From Enoplosus armatus (Eukaryota; Chordata; Actinopteri; Centrarchiformes; Enoplosidae), in assembly GCF_043641665.1 (NCBI RefSeq), contig NC_092198.1:966001-1030000 (forward strand): a DNA stretch of 64,000 bases. The letters are read 5' to 3'. Both the position numbers and the translations under genes were made by a program. Below are positions 9,949 to 21,504 of the stretch, in pieces. Numbering within the stretch: position 1 is the first letter of the stretch; each line of letters starts with the position of its first letter. Under the pieces are notes generated by a model that saw nothing but the letters and a program-made list of their open reading frames with translations, did not search any database and was not told the DNA's origin.

Positions 9949-12900
9949 CTGAGGAGAAGAGATGGGATGAAACACAGAATGAGTGTGTTTAATTAATCAG
10001 CGTTGTGTGTGTGTGTGTGTGTTTGTACTTGTACAGCTATCTTTGTGAGAACCAGTTTCAGTTTTAGACCTTGGGAGTGAGGACATTTTTGGAAAGTGAG
10101 GACATTTTGGCCGGACAGACCTTCAAAGAGCTGTTTGATGGTTCTGACTTGGTTTTAAGGTTCAGGTTAGAATTAGGTTTAGGTTAGGGCTAGGGAATGC
10201 ATTATGTCAATGAGGGTCCTCACAAGTATAGAAGTACAAGGTTGTGTGCGTGTGTGTCCTCACTCTGCTTGTGTCTGGACGGAGCAGAAGCTCAAACACT
10301 CGGCGTCCTGGGTGTCTGAGCAGAGGCAGCGGCTGAGGTCCCTCCTGAGGCGGACTGAACCAAATCCATAAGGAACCACGTGGCTGGAAGACAGAAACCT
10401 GAAGAGTCAGTGTTTCATATTCACACCTCATTGAACTCACTGAACTCATCTAACTCAGTGACACGTTCCTTGTTGACTTCGGTGTGATGTTCAAAGCCCT
10501 CCTGGAACGAATTTGTAATTTACCCTGCAGATGAAGCCATTTCAACATGTCAACAACTGTCCTTCGTCTTCCGGTCTTTTTGACCCTTTGAAGGAGCAGA
10601 AATTCATATTTTTTCCTCTTCAATGAAACCAAATGTTTCATCACGAGTTGATATTTGTAGAAGTTTGACATTTTGGGAAATATGTTTACTGCTCTTAGTA
10701 GACTCTTTTACTGCTGTGGAGCTGCAGTGAATCATCCTGCTGCTGATCCATCTGGTGCCAGTGTGACCGCTGAGACGGCTCTGCAGGTTGGAGGGGGATC
10801 CGCCGCTGGATTAGCGGTGGCGTTAACTAGACCACAGGGAGAACTGCCAGCAGATGCCGGTGGCTAAACAGCACTACATTTATGTCAAAACAAGGATATA
10901 CCTTAAAATAAAACCACGGCTTCGTCTTTATTGTTTGCAAGACGCATCATTGTGTCACACCTTTGAACTCCGGTTTCTGGGACGAGCAGTCAGGCCGGAT
11001 TCAGAAGTGAGTCCAGTTGTGACGAATCATTTCAGAGTGATTGCATTGTTGTCATAATCAAACAGAAACACATCTGGCTCCCATTTCCACTTTGTGGCCG
11101 GTGATATGACCCTTTCATCTGGCAGCCTTCCTCTGCTCTTCATCCTCCATCAACAGTCTGCAGCTTCTGTCTGCTCATTTCTGCAAAATCACTTATTTTA
11201 CTTTCTCCCTTTTGTTAACCTTTATGTCACTCTGTTAGCTTCACTTCCGCTGTTATATCTTTGACACATTTACTGTGTGTCAATGCAGGATGAGTACACC
11301 CTGAACTGAGTTAACCAAAACCCTGTTGGACTCCTCTGTTCTGCTTGTCTCCATTTGAAAGAGCTGAGTTTTGTCCAAGAACGTTGACATTGGATGATCC
11401 TGGAAAACCCTGGACGACGTCCACGACAACGTATTTCAACGTTCAACGTGAAGTTGTTTTTAAAAATCTTGAAATTTAAAAGAATGTGTGATGGTTAAGG
11501 TTAGAGAAAGATCTGATTAGATTAGATAGTTGATCTGATAGTTGATCTGTGGTCTATGAAAGTCTGACTCCCAACACAGCACAGTGATGGTGAAAGTAGG
11601 CGGGTTTCTTCACTTTTTTCCTGAGCTAAGTGCAATGCAGTTCAGTATGTACAACAGGAAGTGAACGCATCACAGTTCATACTGCTGATTCAGTCTGTTT
11701 GGCTGGTTCAAACTGTTACGTTCAGTTCAGTACAGAACTAGGCTTAAGAAACACTGATTTTAAAGTCAACAGCTCAGCATGACTTTGCATGATCATAATG
11801 GTCTCTGTCAGCCCATTGGTTTGGTTTGGACAGCAGTCATATCTGGGGATCCCACACTCGGAGGCTGTTCAACCCTGCTACAGAAACTAAAAGATGTTTA
11901 AGATTAGGTAAAATCTTTTGTTGTCTGGCTGGAAGTCCCTTTGGACAAACCTTTCCACTGAATGGCAGATGTTATGTAAACTGTGTTTGTTGGAGTTCAC
12001 TAAAGGTTACTTTTCTCCTGGAAGTCTCCCTGTTGTCCATTAGTCCAGCTCTAGTTTGGATCTCAACATGTTTATTTTTCTCACTGCTGCAAAAACAAAT
12101 CCGTAAGATAAACATCTGGGTGAAAATCAGAGTTTAAGAACAACGTTTACTCTGCAGTACATAATGACAGCCAGCAAGCGGACCTCCCTTAAAGGTGATA
12201 TTTAGATATTTATGTCACTCTACTATTTTTCTTCTTGTCAACAAATCCCGTAAATATACCCAAACCATGTCAGTCCGTCTCTCAGTCCTGTCTGACTTCC
12301 TGTCGGTGGCTCTCAGCTCTCAGCCCATTGGTTCCTGCTGAATCTTTAAAAACTCCTCACAAATATATAGTTTCATGTTTAAAAAGGCTCAGTCATTCCC
12401 TCCAACAGCTGCTCGCTGTAGTTTTCATCAAACTAACAGCAGGAAATAGTGCATTTGTTGGGGACTATTTTCAGCGGCGGATGAATCCACATGTGGAGCT
12501 CTAGTGTTTGTGTGTGTGAGTGCAGATGAAGGAACATGTGACCCACAGAGGAAGAAGATGACTCAGGCTGTGACACACACTCAACACTGGTGCTTTGAGT
12601 CTGAACATGAAGAGTAATATAGACTACAACCACATCAAGCACATGTTAACTAGTTTACATGTTTAAATCAAGAAGGTGTTTCAGCAGCATGTGCTGCAGA
12701 AGAATCCAGCGTCAGGAGCTCCCTGTGGCCCACAGGGTTTGGTGGTTTAGTTAGCGATGGTGGGAACAGCCAGTGCTGTTTAAAAACAACTTTATGATGA
12801 AGGCAGGAAGATTGCATTTTACCGCACTGCTATGTTTAGACTAAACTAACAATCTGAGACTTAGTGAGAGGGTCCCAACACTGCAGGAGCTGTTTTTGGC

Positions 12901-14837
12901 TCATCTCTGGAAGCTATTTCGGTGACACCTCTCATCTCTTCTCCCTCTCAAGTTAATTCATTTCGAATGTGACTTAATGGCGTGACATGGAAAAAAACAG
13001 TACAGTGTGTGAAGTAATCACACAGGTTTGTTAAATTTGTTGAAATCGCTGATACGATTAAAGAAGGAGCCGGAAAAACTAAACCACAAAATCCAATTTA
13101 CAGCTGAAATAAAGTCAATTCTAATAACATTGTTATGGTCAAGGGTCAGATGTGTTCACCACCACACTGAAACCTCACGATCCTCAGACCTTAATGCGGA
13201 CTGGGCTTATGAAGGACTGGAGACACAGACTGTAAGGAGTTAACTGGTTGTGGGCAGATCAGGGTCCGACCACAGTGATTCCAGACTCTTTGTGGTCTCC
13301 CTGGTGGGTTCGTGTTAAAGGGTTAAAACAGGCTATTTAGAAACAGCAAGAGGAAACATGGCAGAAATTACCCTTCGTTAGGAGAGGTGCTCTTTCTTAT
13401 TAGCTCCACCACATCTAACTGCTCACTCGTTGCTTGTGCATACTGAACTAAAATGAAGTTAACTGCTACCAATTGTGAAGGCAGCCGTGCGCCTGGCTTC
13501 TATTTGAGGCCAGGCAATTAAAAAATATGAACTGCTGGACCAGGACATATAAATACATATATACACACATATATATACACACACGTGGACGTCCACATAC
13601 TTCAGACAACCAATGTAATTCAAACAGAACCACACCACACCTTTAAAGGACAAGACATAAAGACATATTAAATTGTGGCTATTGGAAAACTGAAGGCTAG
13701 TATCTGAGCCTCCTCCCCAAACCAGATCTAGGTCTACAGAGGGTCCATCGGGCTACCTGCCACTAGTCCCCAACTTTACAACGCAGGCAACATTTGCATT
13801 ACCATCCAGATGAAGTCCAGTGTGTCGCAGGAGTTTTCAGCCTGAGCGTCGCCTCCCTTCTGCAGGCACACTAACCCTAACTGTTGGCCACAATGACACA
13901 TTAACATCATATAAAAGTGTTCTGACCCGTTATTCTTGAAGTGATCGCAGTTAGTTTCTACATCCCAGAGGTCCAAATCTGAACTTGTGGCGTTCAATTA
14001 GTCTCCCTCTAACAGCCGTTTGTTTTGACGCCTCCTGTCTGACATTTTGATAGAAACACAGGATCGAGGCGGCACTGGGCGTTCTGTGTCCACGACATGG
14101 CGTTTAGAGGAGACGTGCCTACTGTGAAGCAAACTATGCTTCTCATTTATTTTCACTGGTTTCCTCAGAGACCAAACATAAAGAAACCAGCCTTTTTATT
14201 TCATCCTGCATCGAGAGGGTATCGCTCAGCTCAACTTGAATTCAGTTTTCTTTGAAAACAAAGACACGTACTGTATATTGACTCTTTCAGTTTACAAGTA
14301 ATGGAGTGAAAATATATCCAGTATATTGACTGAATAAAAAAGCTGACGTTTTGAATATAAGCTGTTGATCTGTAATGTGGATAATACGAGTTGTGTTTTG
14401 AAATACTGATGGCTGATTGTGTGTGTGCTGATATTTTTTTTATTACAGAAGGTTTATCTTAGTTTTGGACTCGATCATGTGAGTGTGAACGCCTCCCGTC
14501 CTCCCCCAGAAACCTCCCAGCTACCGCTGCAGGGAAAACCTCGTACATCCCCTCGGACAGCTCGCTTCTTATCTTTGGTCTGTTTTATTATCACTCTTTA
14601 ACACTGCACAGTGTATCACAGTGGTTCCATTACTGTGAAAACAAGCGTTCCTCTCTTGCTGACGGCAGACTCACCTCGGTGTGTTGACCCAGACGATGCC
14701 AATGTGGCAGAAAAAAATACACTCCTTGTCTTTCTGGTTCTCGCAGGAACAGCGTTTCTCTCGCCGGTGGGCTGTGTGGGTGAGCTGCTCCAGGGGGCCC
14801 TCCTCCGCTGTGGGGCTCGTAACAGAGAAGGTAGAGG
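9861..14837 (-). CDS. edn4: Preproendothelin, probably endothelin-4 (exons 2-4 certain)
   Basis: Spliced from exons 14675-14837, 10264-10383 and 9861-9948, all GT-AG with matching phases. Order of parts: propeptide, furin-type site RREKR, 21-residue endothelin (Cys 1, 3, 11, 15; DKEC core; C-terminal HIGIVW), Trp-Val converting-enzyme bond, VNTP and HVVPYGFG tail, dibasic stretch, endothelin-like peptide with the same Cys spacing, then a short basic tail ending in TGA. From the family, the secreted peptide would act on endothelin GPCRs after furin and ECE cleavage. The mature peptide lacks Asp18 (Gly instead), which is conserved in mammalian endothelins. The symbol is inferred from the neighbour adgrg6 (HIVEP2/PHACTR2 paralogon); the endothelin family call itself is firm. 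The signal-peptide exon is uncertain (see 16596-16671). Confidence 0.9.
10004..10262. repeat. GTGAGGAC-type interspersed repeat filling endothelin intron 3
   Basis: A (GT)n start at 10004-10022, blocks such as TTTGTGAGAACCAG and GTGAGGACATTTTGG, then GAGGGTCCTCACAAGTATAG and a second GT-rich end. I recognise this as a common fish interspersed repeat. It occupies most of the 315-bp intron and abuts the exon 3 donor. Confidence 0.7.
10264..10383 (-). CDS. edn4: Endothelin exon 3: big-endothelin tail and endothelin-like peptide
   Basis: A 120-nt exon after GTCTTCCAG. It reads (S)[15 protein letters not shown] and [16 protein letters not shown], then a short tail to GCAGA|GTGAGG. VVPYGxGS right after VNTP is a family hallmark, and CxCx7CxxxC repeats the hormone's cysteine pattern. 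The 10284-10328 segment is the endothelin-like peptide. Confidence 0.93.
10384..14674 (-). other. Endothelin intron 2 (4.3 kb)
   Basis: Apart from the repeat at 12178-12610 and a short TATA/CACA-rich stretch near 13540-13585, nothing is recognised. No extra in-phase exon was seen. Confidence 0.6.
12178..12610 (+). repeat. Interspersed repeat in endothelin intron 2
   Basis: Phrases such as TTCTTCTTGTCAACAAATCCC, CTGTCTGACTTCC, CCCATTGGTTCC and GACCCACAGAGGAAGAAGATG occur together in a repeat I know from many percomorph genomes. A fragment of the same family lies near 40990-41040. The ORFs inside are not genes. Confidence 0.6.
14675..14837 (-). CDS. edn4: Endothelin exon 2: propeptide, furin site and mature peptide
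   Basis: A 163-nt exon between CTTTCCAG and CGAG|GTGAGT. Codons run [22 protein letters not shown], then the hormone and VNTP(S). The frame is fixed by the hormone's four cysteines and by the join to exon 3. Overlapping ORFs in the other frames of this interval are not coding. Confidence 0.93.
14689..14751 (-). other. edn4: Mature endothelin peptide (21 codons)
   Basis: Starts [11 protein letters not shown] after the RREKR site and ends HIGIVW. Cys1-Cys15 and Cys3-Cys11 are the expected disulfides of the family. K9, E10, H16, I19 and W21 agree with known endothelins; G18 and V20 differ from the usual D18 and I20. Confidence 0.93.
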
Positions 14838-16595
14838 CTGGAAAGCACAAGTGGAAGAAGGTGGTTAATGACTTACCTTTATTGGTTTTATCAATTATTA
14901 TCTATTGATATATGTATTGTGTCATAATGTTTAAGAGATGAAATCATGTTTATAAGAGTCCCTGCTTGGATCATGTTCCTGTAAAGAACTGGAGTTAAAG
15001 TCTAACATTTAGTTTTCATCATCACTGTACACTGATTACTTACAGATGCTTTTTGGTACCAAAGCGGGTCACTTAACTGAAAAATATATTCTGTCTTCTG
15101 TTTAAAAATGCTATTCACACGGCAGTCCGGGCATTTAGGAGCTGCACCAGGGGGCCCTCCTTCAAAACGGGTCTTGTCAAGAAGTTATGAAGAAATAAAA
15201 CCATATTATCATTATCTGCGTACAGTCAGCGTTCCTGTGGACCTGCGTGCTATTTCCAGCCCCTCCACCTGTAACGCCGTTCTCGACACTGATCTGCTCT
15301 GCCTTTGGGACTGCGCTGTGTTGTCCAGCATGGCAATCCATCCAATAGTTGATATTTGCCTGTGAACCAAAGTGTGGGTTTGCATCCTGAAGAAATCTCA
15401 CTGACAACTTGGACTTTACTGTATAACAAAGTCTTATGGAAATGACTGAATGCATCCAATGTCTCAGCCACATGGCAAAACGTGTTCACATTTGCAGCAG
15501 GGTCAGCATCCTGGCTCCCGAACCTTTACTGCTTCAGATGACGTAATCCAACACCGGTGTGTGTTGCCCTGAAGAGTGTGTGACCATCTTTTCCTTTGTT
15601 TTTAAGTTTTGGCCATGTGGCCGGCATCTCACAGGCGTTAGAACAACTCTCTGCCTCTTTACACTTTACTGCACAACAACCACAGCATGAGCAGCAATGT
15701 TATACTGAACACACACTCATATACACTGAGGCCTACATGCACACATGTACATACTAAAAGAGCACACACACACTCTCAGAGCCCATAAAGCCCTCAGAGC
15801 CCACAGACAGTCTTTGATCCTGCTCTAAATGCACACAGGGGAATGTTTGGGCGTCTAAAGAGGGATTTACACGACTTACACATGGGCACAAAATAACACT
15901 TCTTCTCACCATAAATGGTATAGGGCTTTGCTTTATATTGCTGTGTCCCGGTGAATCAGATATTTGAGGTTGTTATTCATGTAAAGTTTCCTAAGAAGCT
16001 GCTGTTTGTCCGCGATGCTCATGGAACAAGAACCCCAGGACGCTAAACTGAACGTGTTTCTTGTTTCCAACAATATAGAAGAACCAAGTAAAGAAGCCGG
16101 GATACCTTAATAGACTGAACAAACACATTCGCTCACAAAGACCATGAGATGCTTTGAAAGCACGGGAACCAGCTGTAAGTGGACCTTGAGTTAAGGTTCG
16201 GGTTAGAGCTGCTAGCATGGCTGTAGACTCGTTTTGTTGTGATGACAGTCTCGACAATGGGTGACAGTGACTGAAGCACCTTGCTCATGGTTACTGTACA
16301 CAACATGGATGTGTTATGGAGGACTGGATTCCAAAATGGACCCCCGTTCTCTCCAGTGGCCCAGCCTGGACGTCTGCCTGAATGTGTTGACAAGATGTCT
16401 CTCAAATGTTTCTAAAAGAGGTTTAAAAGTTGAGATGCATTATGTACGATGTCTAGAAAGTACACGGTAAGGTGTATCCAAGTATCCCTGGTCCTGATGA
16501 TGCTGATGATCGCCGGCGTCAGGCTTGACCCTGACTTCCTGTGGGGTCAACATCACAGTGACCCCACCTCAGAGTCCTCACTTTAGTCTCCGTAC
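14838..16595 (-). other. Probable endothelin intron 1
   Basis: Non-coding. It contains a 22-bp near-copy (one mismatch) of exon 2 sequence at 15139-15160 and a fragment of an interspersed repeat at 15318-15360. Confidence 0.4.
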
Positions 16596-16671
16596 TGTTT
16601 GGATTAAGATGCCATGACGCCTGAAAATGTTGAAGCAGGAATGTCAGAAAAAGCACAAGATAATTGTTCAT
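16596..16671 (-). CDS. edn4: Candidate endothelin exon 1 (signal peptide), tentative
   Basis: From the ATG at 16671 the frame reads MNNYLVLFLTFLLQHFQASW and a few more residues, a plausible signal peptide shaped like that of endothelin-1. An AACA|GTACGG donor at 16595 would leave phase 1, as exon 2 requires. Weak points: the donor is poor, the ATG context is poor, and the TATAAAAAGG at 16696-16705 lies only about 34 nt from the ATG. I saw no better phase-matching candidate between 14.84 and 19 kb, but exon 1 could lie further away. Confidence 0.35.
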
Positions 16672-17089
16672 TTGGAAGATAAATTTTTTCTGAACCTTTT
16701 TATACAACTTAAATCTGTTTGTAGTGCTTGTACGGAGCAAATTGCCAATATTTTACAGATATTAGATCAATCTAAAGCAAGAAATGTCATTCCACAGATT
16801 GGATACACTTTTGAAAAGTGAACTCTGCCTCCATATCTGGAGTTTGTCTTGCAGCACGAATACACAGAAATCCAACACGACCCTCCAAATGGTTTGCATG
16901 GTCGCTTTGCGCTCTGCCAAGCCAAACTCTGAACTGAGGTGTTTTGTTCTGGTGCCGAAGTGAATCGGTGGGTTTTAATCCATTTGGTATGGAGATGTTG
17001 CGCTATTCATCCACGGTCATCACATATCCTCCAAAAAACAAACATACCCTCATGCAATATCCTGGTAAGAGCCACCTGGTGTATAGTGA

Positions 17090-17220
17090 AGAACTGGCTG
17101 TGGTTTATACACACAAGGTTAGACAAGCAGGTTCGAATCCCCAGCCTGATGAAAGATGATCAGGTGATGCTACCTAAGAGGTGCCTTGGAGCAATCAACC
17201 ATTTGCAATTACAGTAAAAA
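17090..17220 (+). repeat. Degenerate tRNA-derived SINE
   Basis: GGTTCGAATCCCCAGC near 17130 is a B-box with its usual SINE context, followed by a GTGCCTTGGAGCAA tail close to the GTGCCCTTGAGCAAGGC phrase seen in fish SINEs. Confidence 0.45.
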
Positions 17221-17769
17221 TGAATGTTAGATGTTCAGAATGTGCCAATATTCAGAAAGAAAGTCTCCGATAAGAACTTTAACTTCGTCCTCACCAGAAA
17301 AAAAATGGATGCATTAAATCATTTCTAAAATGATTTACCTTTACGTTTTTGTGATCAGCACCCTCTTGTGGTCGTGCAAAGAATTGCTGCCCTTTCTCAG
17401 AAGCAGACGTTGTAACCCGTTAGGCTGGAGGTTGGTATGGATGGCTGAGAGGCCATGGGTTGCATCTTGTCTCTTTAAAGCATGACCAACATCCCCCAAA
17501 CGTAATGAAGCAGCTTCAGAGTCCTAAACCTGTAACCGCAGAGGTGGCAGATCACAAAACTCTAGCCTCGCTCTGTCTATAGGGAACAAAACACGCTTGT
17601 CGGACTATTTCTTTGCCGGGCACAGTAACTTCCTGGAGTCTGGAGCCAAAGAATAGTCTAAAACACAACCAAACTGCAACTTTCACACCTTGGTTTTTGA
17701 ATATATTAAACAAACGCAATATAATGTGTTAATTAGTGATCTTTTCAGGTCCTGGTCGGTGGATTTTGT

Positions 17770-17845
17770 TTGTTGTTTCTAATCTTTATGCTAAGCTAAG
17801 TGGCTGTAGCTTAACTCTCCACCAGAGAGTGAATAAGTGTATTTC
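17770..17845 (-). repeat. Interspersed repeat fragment (TTTATGCTAAGCTAAG family)
   Basis: Shares TCTTTATGCTAAGCTA with the copy near 26745-26835 and, inverted, TAGCTTAGCATAAAGACTGG near 26050. This is a very common fish repeat. Confidence 0.55.
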
Positions 17846-18113
17846 TTTTACTTTAAAGTAAGAGTTAGGAGAACAACCTGACTACACAATGCAAGAATAC
17901 CAAAGTGTACTCCCTCTGCAGATTATCTGGTGGCACATCACATGGATCAAACAGTGTACAGCTCATCACTTGTTCATCATTTGTTCATCATTTGGACAAC
18001 AGATGGACTGCTGTCTGCAGATAAGCTGGGTCCCTCCCGTGACCCCCTCTCCTCAGCACATCATCAGTCAGTAGGTCTGTCAGCAGAGAAAAGATGAACC
18101 TTTCTTCATCATC

Positions 18114-18155
18114 AGGGGGCATGGTGGCGCAGTGGTTAGCACTGTCGCACGGGAG
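18114..18155 (+). repeat. Truncated SINE head
   Basis: GCATGGTGGCGCAGTGGTTA followed by GCACTGTCGC is the standard 5' end of an abundant fish SINE. The copy stops after about 40 bp, before the B-box. Confidence 0.7.
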
Positions 18156-18159
18156 GTAA

Positions 18160-20890
18160 AGCTGTCCTGATGGACAGTTTATTATCTGGTGATGAACACT
18201 GGTCTGTCTTGTTTTGGCGTTCCAGCTCCACAGCTGTTATTACAGGGTTTTTTATATCCAATATTTAATATATAATACATAACACTTAGTTTGTGTTTAG
18301 CAGCTGTCTCTATTAACTAGCGAAACATCTGCGTCGATGCTCCACAGTCTCTAACAGTAGCCCATCATCACTTCCATCTCACCTCAGTTATGATACAGAA
18401 CTGGACAAATTATTGCATACATGAAAAACTTGTGGCTGCAGAGACTCAGATCCATATGACATCATTATAACCTGCTGCATCTGTGGCGAGTGTGTGCATG
18501 AAGCAGAGTTAACCTAACGACTCACTGTTTTCAGCTTTTACTGATTTTTCAACAAAGAATAACCAGGTTTGTTTTTAGTTTTCACCTGGATCCTAAAAGA
18601 CACTGATCACCACAGTTTACAGTAAACAAGATCAACTCAGCAAATGCTTCTGGTGGGAGACCGTCTTATATATATCAATAATCTATATGCGTGAAAATAA
18701 GTCCTAAACAAGGCTGGATAACCAAATGGGCAAAGTAACTGCCCCAGGAACCCCTGACCCCCAATAACCCCTGACCCCCAGGCACCCCAGACTAAGGTGG
18801 GTCAGGGATTATTACTTACTCTTGAAGGCCTAAAATCTTGTTCCTTTTCTTCATTATTTGAGTTTATATTTTGCTCACATGGTACATTTTCTTAAGAAAG
18901 TTGTGTCAATCAAAATAACAACAAACTAACGGAAACAGGAAACACGGGGCCAGATACTACAGGAGTCGCCTGCCTCCAAACCTCTAAATCACATCCAGGA
19001 GTTTTTGGCGATGTTCTCACTGACAGCTCTTCCCCGTGTTGGAAAACAACCCAACCAATCAGAGCTTTGTGGATTCAGAATGGGGAAGTCATCTTCCTGT
19101 TCCAGAGCCAGAAGAAATTGGAACAGAAAAATGTGCAAAAAATGGCAACAAGCGTGGAGGAGATGGATGCAGCTACAAGCAGAGATAAACCGCTCGCTCC
19201 TGAACGTCAGACTGAATGAATGCAGTGAAATTAAGGGGCAATTCAGTCTGCAGGCTAGTTAAGAGTCACGTCCTGTCTGCAAAGAGGTCTTCATGGGTTC
19301 CACTGTTCCCTGCATATCTCACTGTGTAGAACAAACTAACAGTCGGGGGTTCAGGTCTGAGCAGCTCAACGAGTCCTCATTAAACTCCCACTGAGGTCCG
19401 AACAGCGCCAACCAAATACCACATGACCATTGTCTGCCACCAACAGACCACAATATGTGCCATAGTGACGCTAACAACGGTGCAGGTAAACATTTGAATC
19501 CATCATTCAGATCCATCGGTGGTTTCCACGTCACTGCTGCCAATACTGCAACTGTATTAGCTGCTCAGGGAGCAGTTTCCAGCAGCTGCGACAGCATTCA
19601 TAAAGAGAACAAAGATGTTAAAACCCTTAACTTGATGTACATGGCCTGTTAATGGACACCAAAGGGAGAGAAACCACATATAATAACATTGTTCGCCTGG
19701 ATAGAGAAAGCCACATTGTGTTAAACCAAATTATGAAGGAAATGAATGTTCACTGGGAGCCAACTGGAAAAAATTCAATCTTTCAGGATCAGGGATTTGG
19801 GGAAACTCAAGCTGGAGTGGAACCACTCTGAAATTAATAATATTGGTGTGCAATCAGTTTGGCTGCCATGACTTTCCATTTTGAGTATAGCCCAAAACCC
19901 TAACTTGGACGTGTGCCAATCTCCCTTTGAATGGGAGCGAATGTGACATCAGATTGTATGCTGAAAGATGGTGGTTTATTGTTTCCTCGCTAAAGGCAAA
20001 TAATCATACTTTATAGATGTAAACGTAGAACTACTTGCTTTAGGTTCCTTTTGGCACCCATTCAATCCTCCGAGCAGCCCTGATGCTTCCTGTTTCCTGG
20101 TCTTTGAGTGCAGGTATTTGAGTGCCTGTGCCTATAAGATTTCATTCTTTGCGTACATGTGCAAGTACTCAGGGAAATGTCTGATAGTTTGCATCCATGG
20201 CTCCAGAAAACAAAAATGTGGGAAACCTCAAGAGGCAAAATGCCTGTTCAGGCTCCGACATAGTTTGGAGACAAAGTCTAATCTTCTTGCCCTGTTATGA
20301 GAGAGTCTGCCCGGCTCCACTGGGTTTGACAATATACAGGCGGATGAGCTGCCTAATCCATGAGCTGGCTGTTTGGATTGGCAGCAGCCACTCTGCAGGT
20401 AGAAGCCTCCAAGAAACATGAATTCAGTGTGGTCGTGTGAGCTGTTCGGAGTTTAAACACGCTAGTGAGCATTTCACATCTATTATGTTGTTCTAGCCTT
20501 GTTGGACTCAAGTTTCTTGGGAGGTAATAAAGCTGCTGAGGCCAACGTGGTAGCCACTGTAAACTCTCAGCCTAATTTGGGGCTTTTTAAACCCAAATGA
20601 CTCCAGATTGAATCCTCAGACAGGCTGATGAGAGAGAGACGCTCTCCTCTCCATCAACAACCTCTGATGAGCCAGCAAAAGCAGTTCACCACCAGACGAC
20701 CTGCTGCCGAGTCAGAGGCACCTCTGACCTCCAGAGGGAGTTGGACATCTGGATGCCGTTGGGTTACACAGAGGTTGAGGGGTTCAGGTATTCACTGCTG
20801 ATGGGGGTCAAGCTGTTGCATGCACATCTAAGGGACCGTGAGATGATCAGCAGGATGGGAGAGCAGACAAAACATCTCTGCTACACAAAT
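18160..20890. other. Intergenic, no gene recognised
   Basis: Short ORFs only, without domain or splice support. A small direct repeat of CCCCTGACCCCCA-type units lies near 18745-18785. Confidence 0.45.
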
Positions 20891-20899
20891 GTTTATCTG

Positions 20900-20980
20900 T
20901 TCAGGTCAAGTCAAATTATTTTCATTTGCAAAGCCAAATATCACATAAATGTCTCAATGGGCTTTACAGGCTCACAACAG
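20900..20980 (+). repeat. Interspersed repeat fragment (sub-telomere-independent, short)
   Basis: CAAGTCAAATTATTTTCATT ... AAAGCCAAATATCAC ... CTCAATGGGCTTTACAGG resembles the common fish repeat built on 'TATAGCCCAAAATCAC ... GGGCTTTACA'. Recognition is from phrase similarity only. Confidence 0.45.
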
Positions 20981-21283
20981 CAGCTGTTTCCAACCAGCTC
21001 AGTAACATCACAACTGTATAAAAAAAGTGTAACGTGATATCAAAGCAACATTCATATGAAGGAACGGATTCACTGAGACTGAAGTGGGCTTCATAAAAAT
21101 CCAGTCTTTGACGAACGTTACAGTTCATGGAGACACATAAGTTGCTGCAAGCACACACTGATTCATGGCGGGAGTCATGCCGAAACGCTGGCGGAGAGGA
21201 TGTACGACGAATCATGTCTGCAGGAGCTAGCTCAGTCAAAACAGCAACATGTCAAAGAGACCCATTTTTAATCAGTGCTACTG

Positions 21284-21286
<3 letters not shown>

Positions 21287-21320
<34 letters not shown>
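21287..21320. repeat. (AT)n microsatellite
   Basis: An uninterrupted AT dinucleotide run of about 17 units. Confidence 0.95.
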
Positions 21321-21325
<5 letters not shown>

Positions 21326-21504
21326 ATTTTTTGTCTTGTCCAACACTATCTCCTCCTCCAAACCTTGACAGACGCCACCGTGCCTAGTTACGGTTGCTAA
21401 GCAATAACTGGACAGTCGGGTTTAGCCATCGGTATTGCCGCTTTTTGAACCGTATTTAAAAGTCACCACAAATCTTCTGGGTATATTATTGTCAGGTTAT
21501 TTGT

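Noticed and set aside
14630..14908. Three overlapping ORFs on both strands over the endothelin exon
   Set aside because: None is in the hormone frame; the true frame is interrupted at the splice sites and is shorter than all three.
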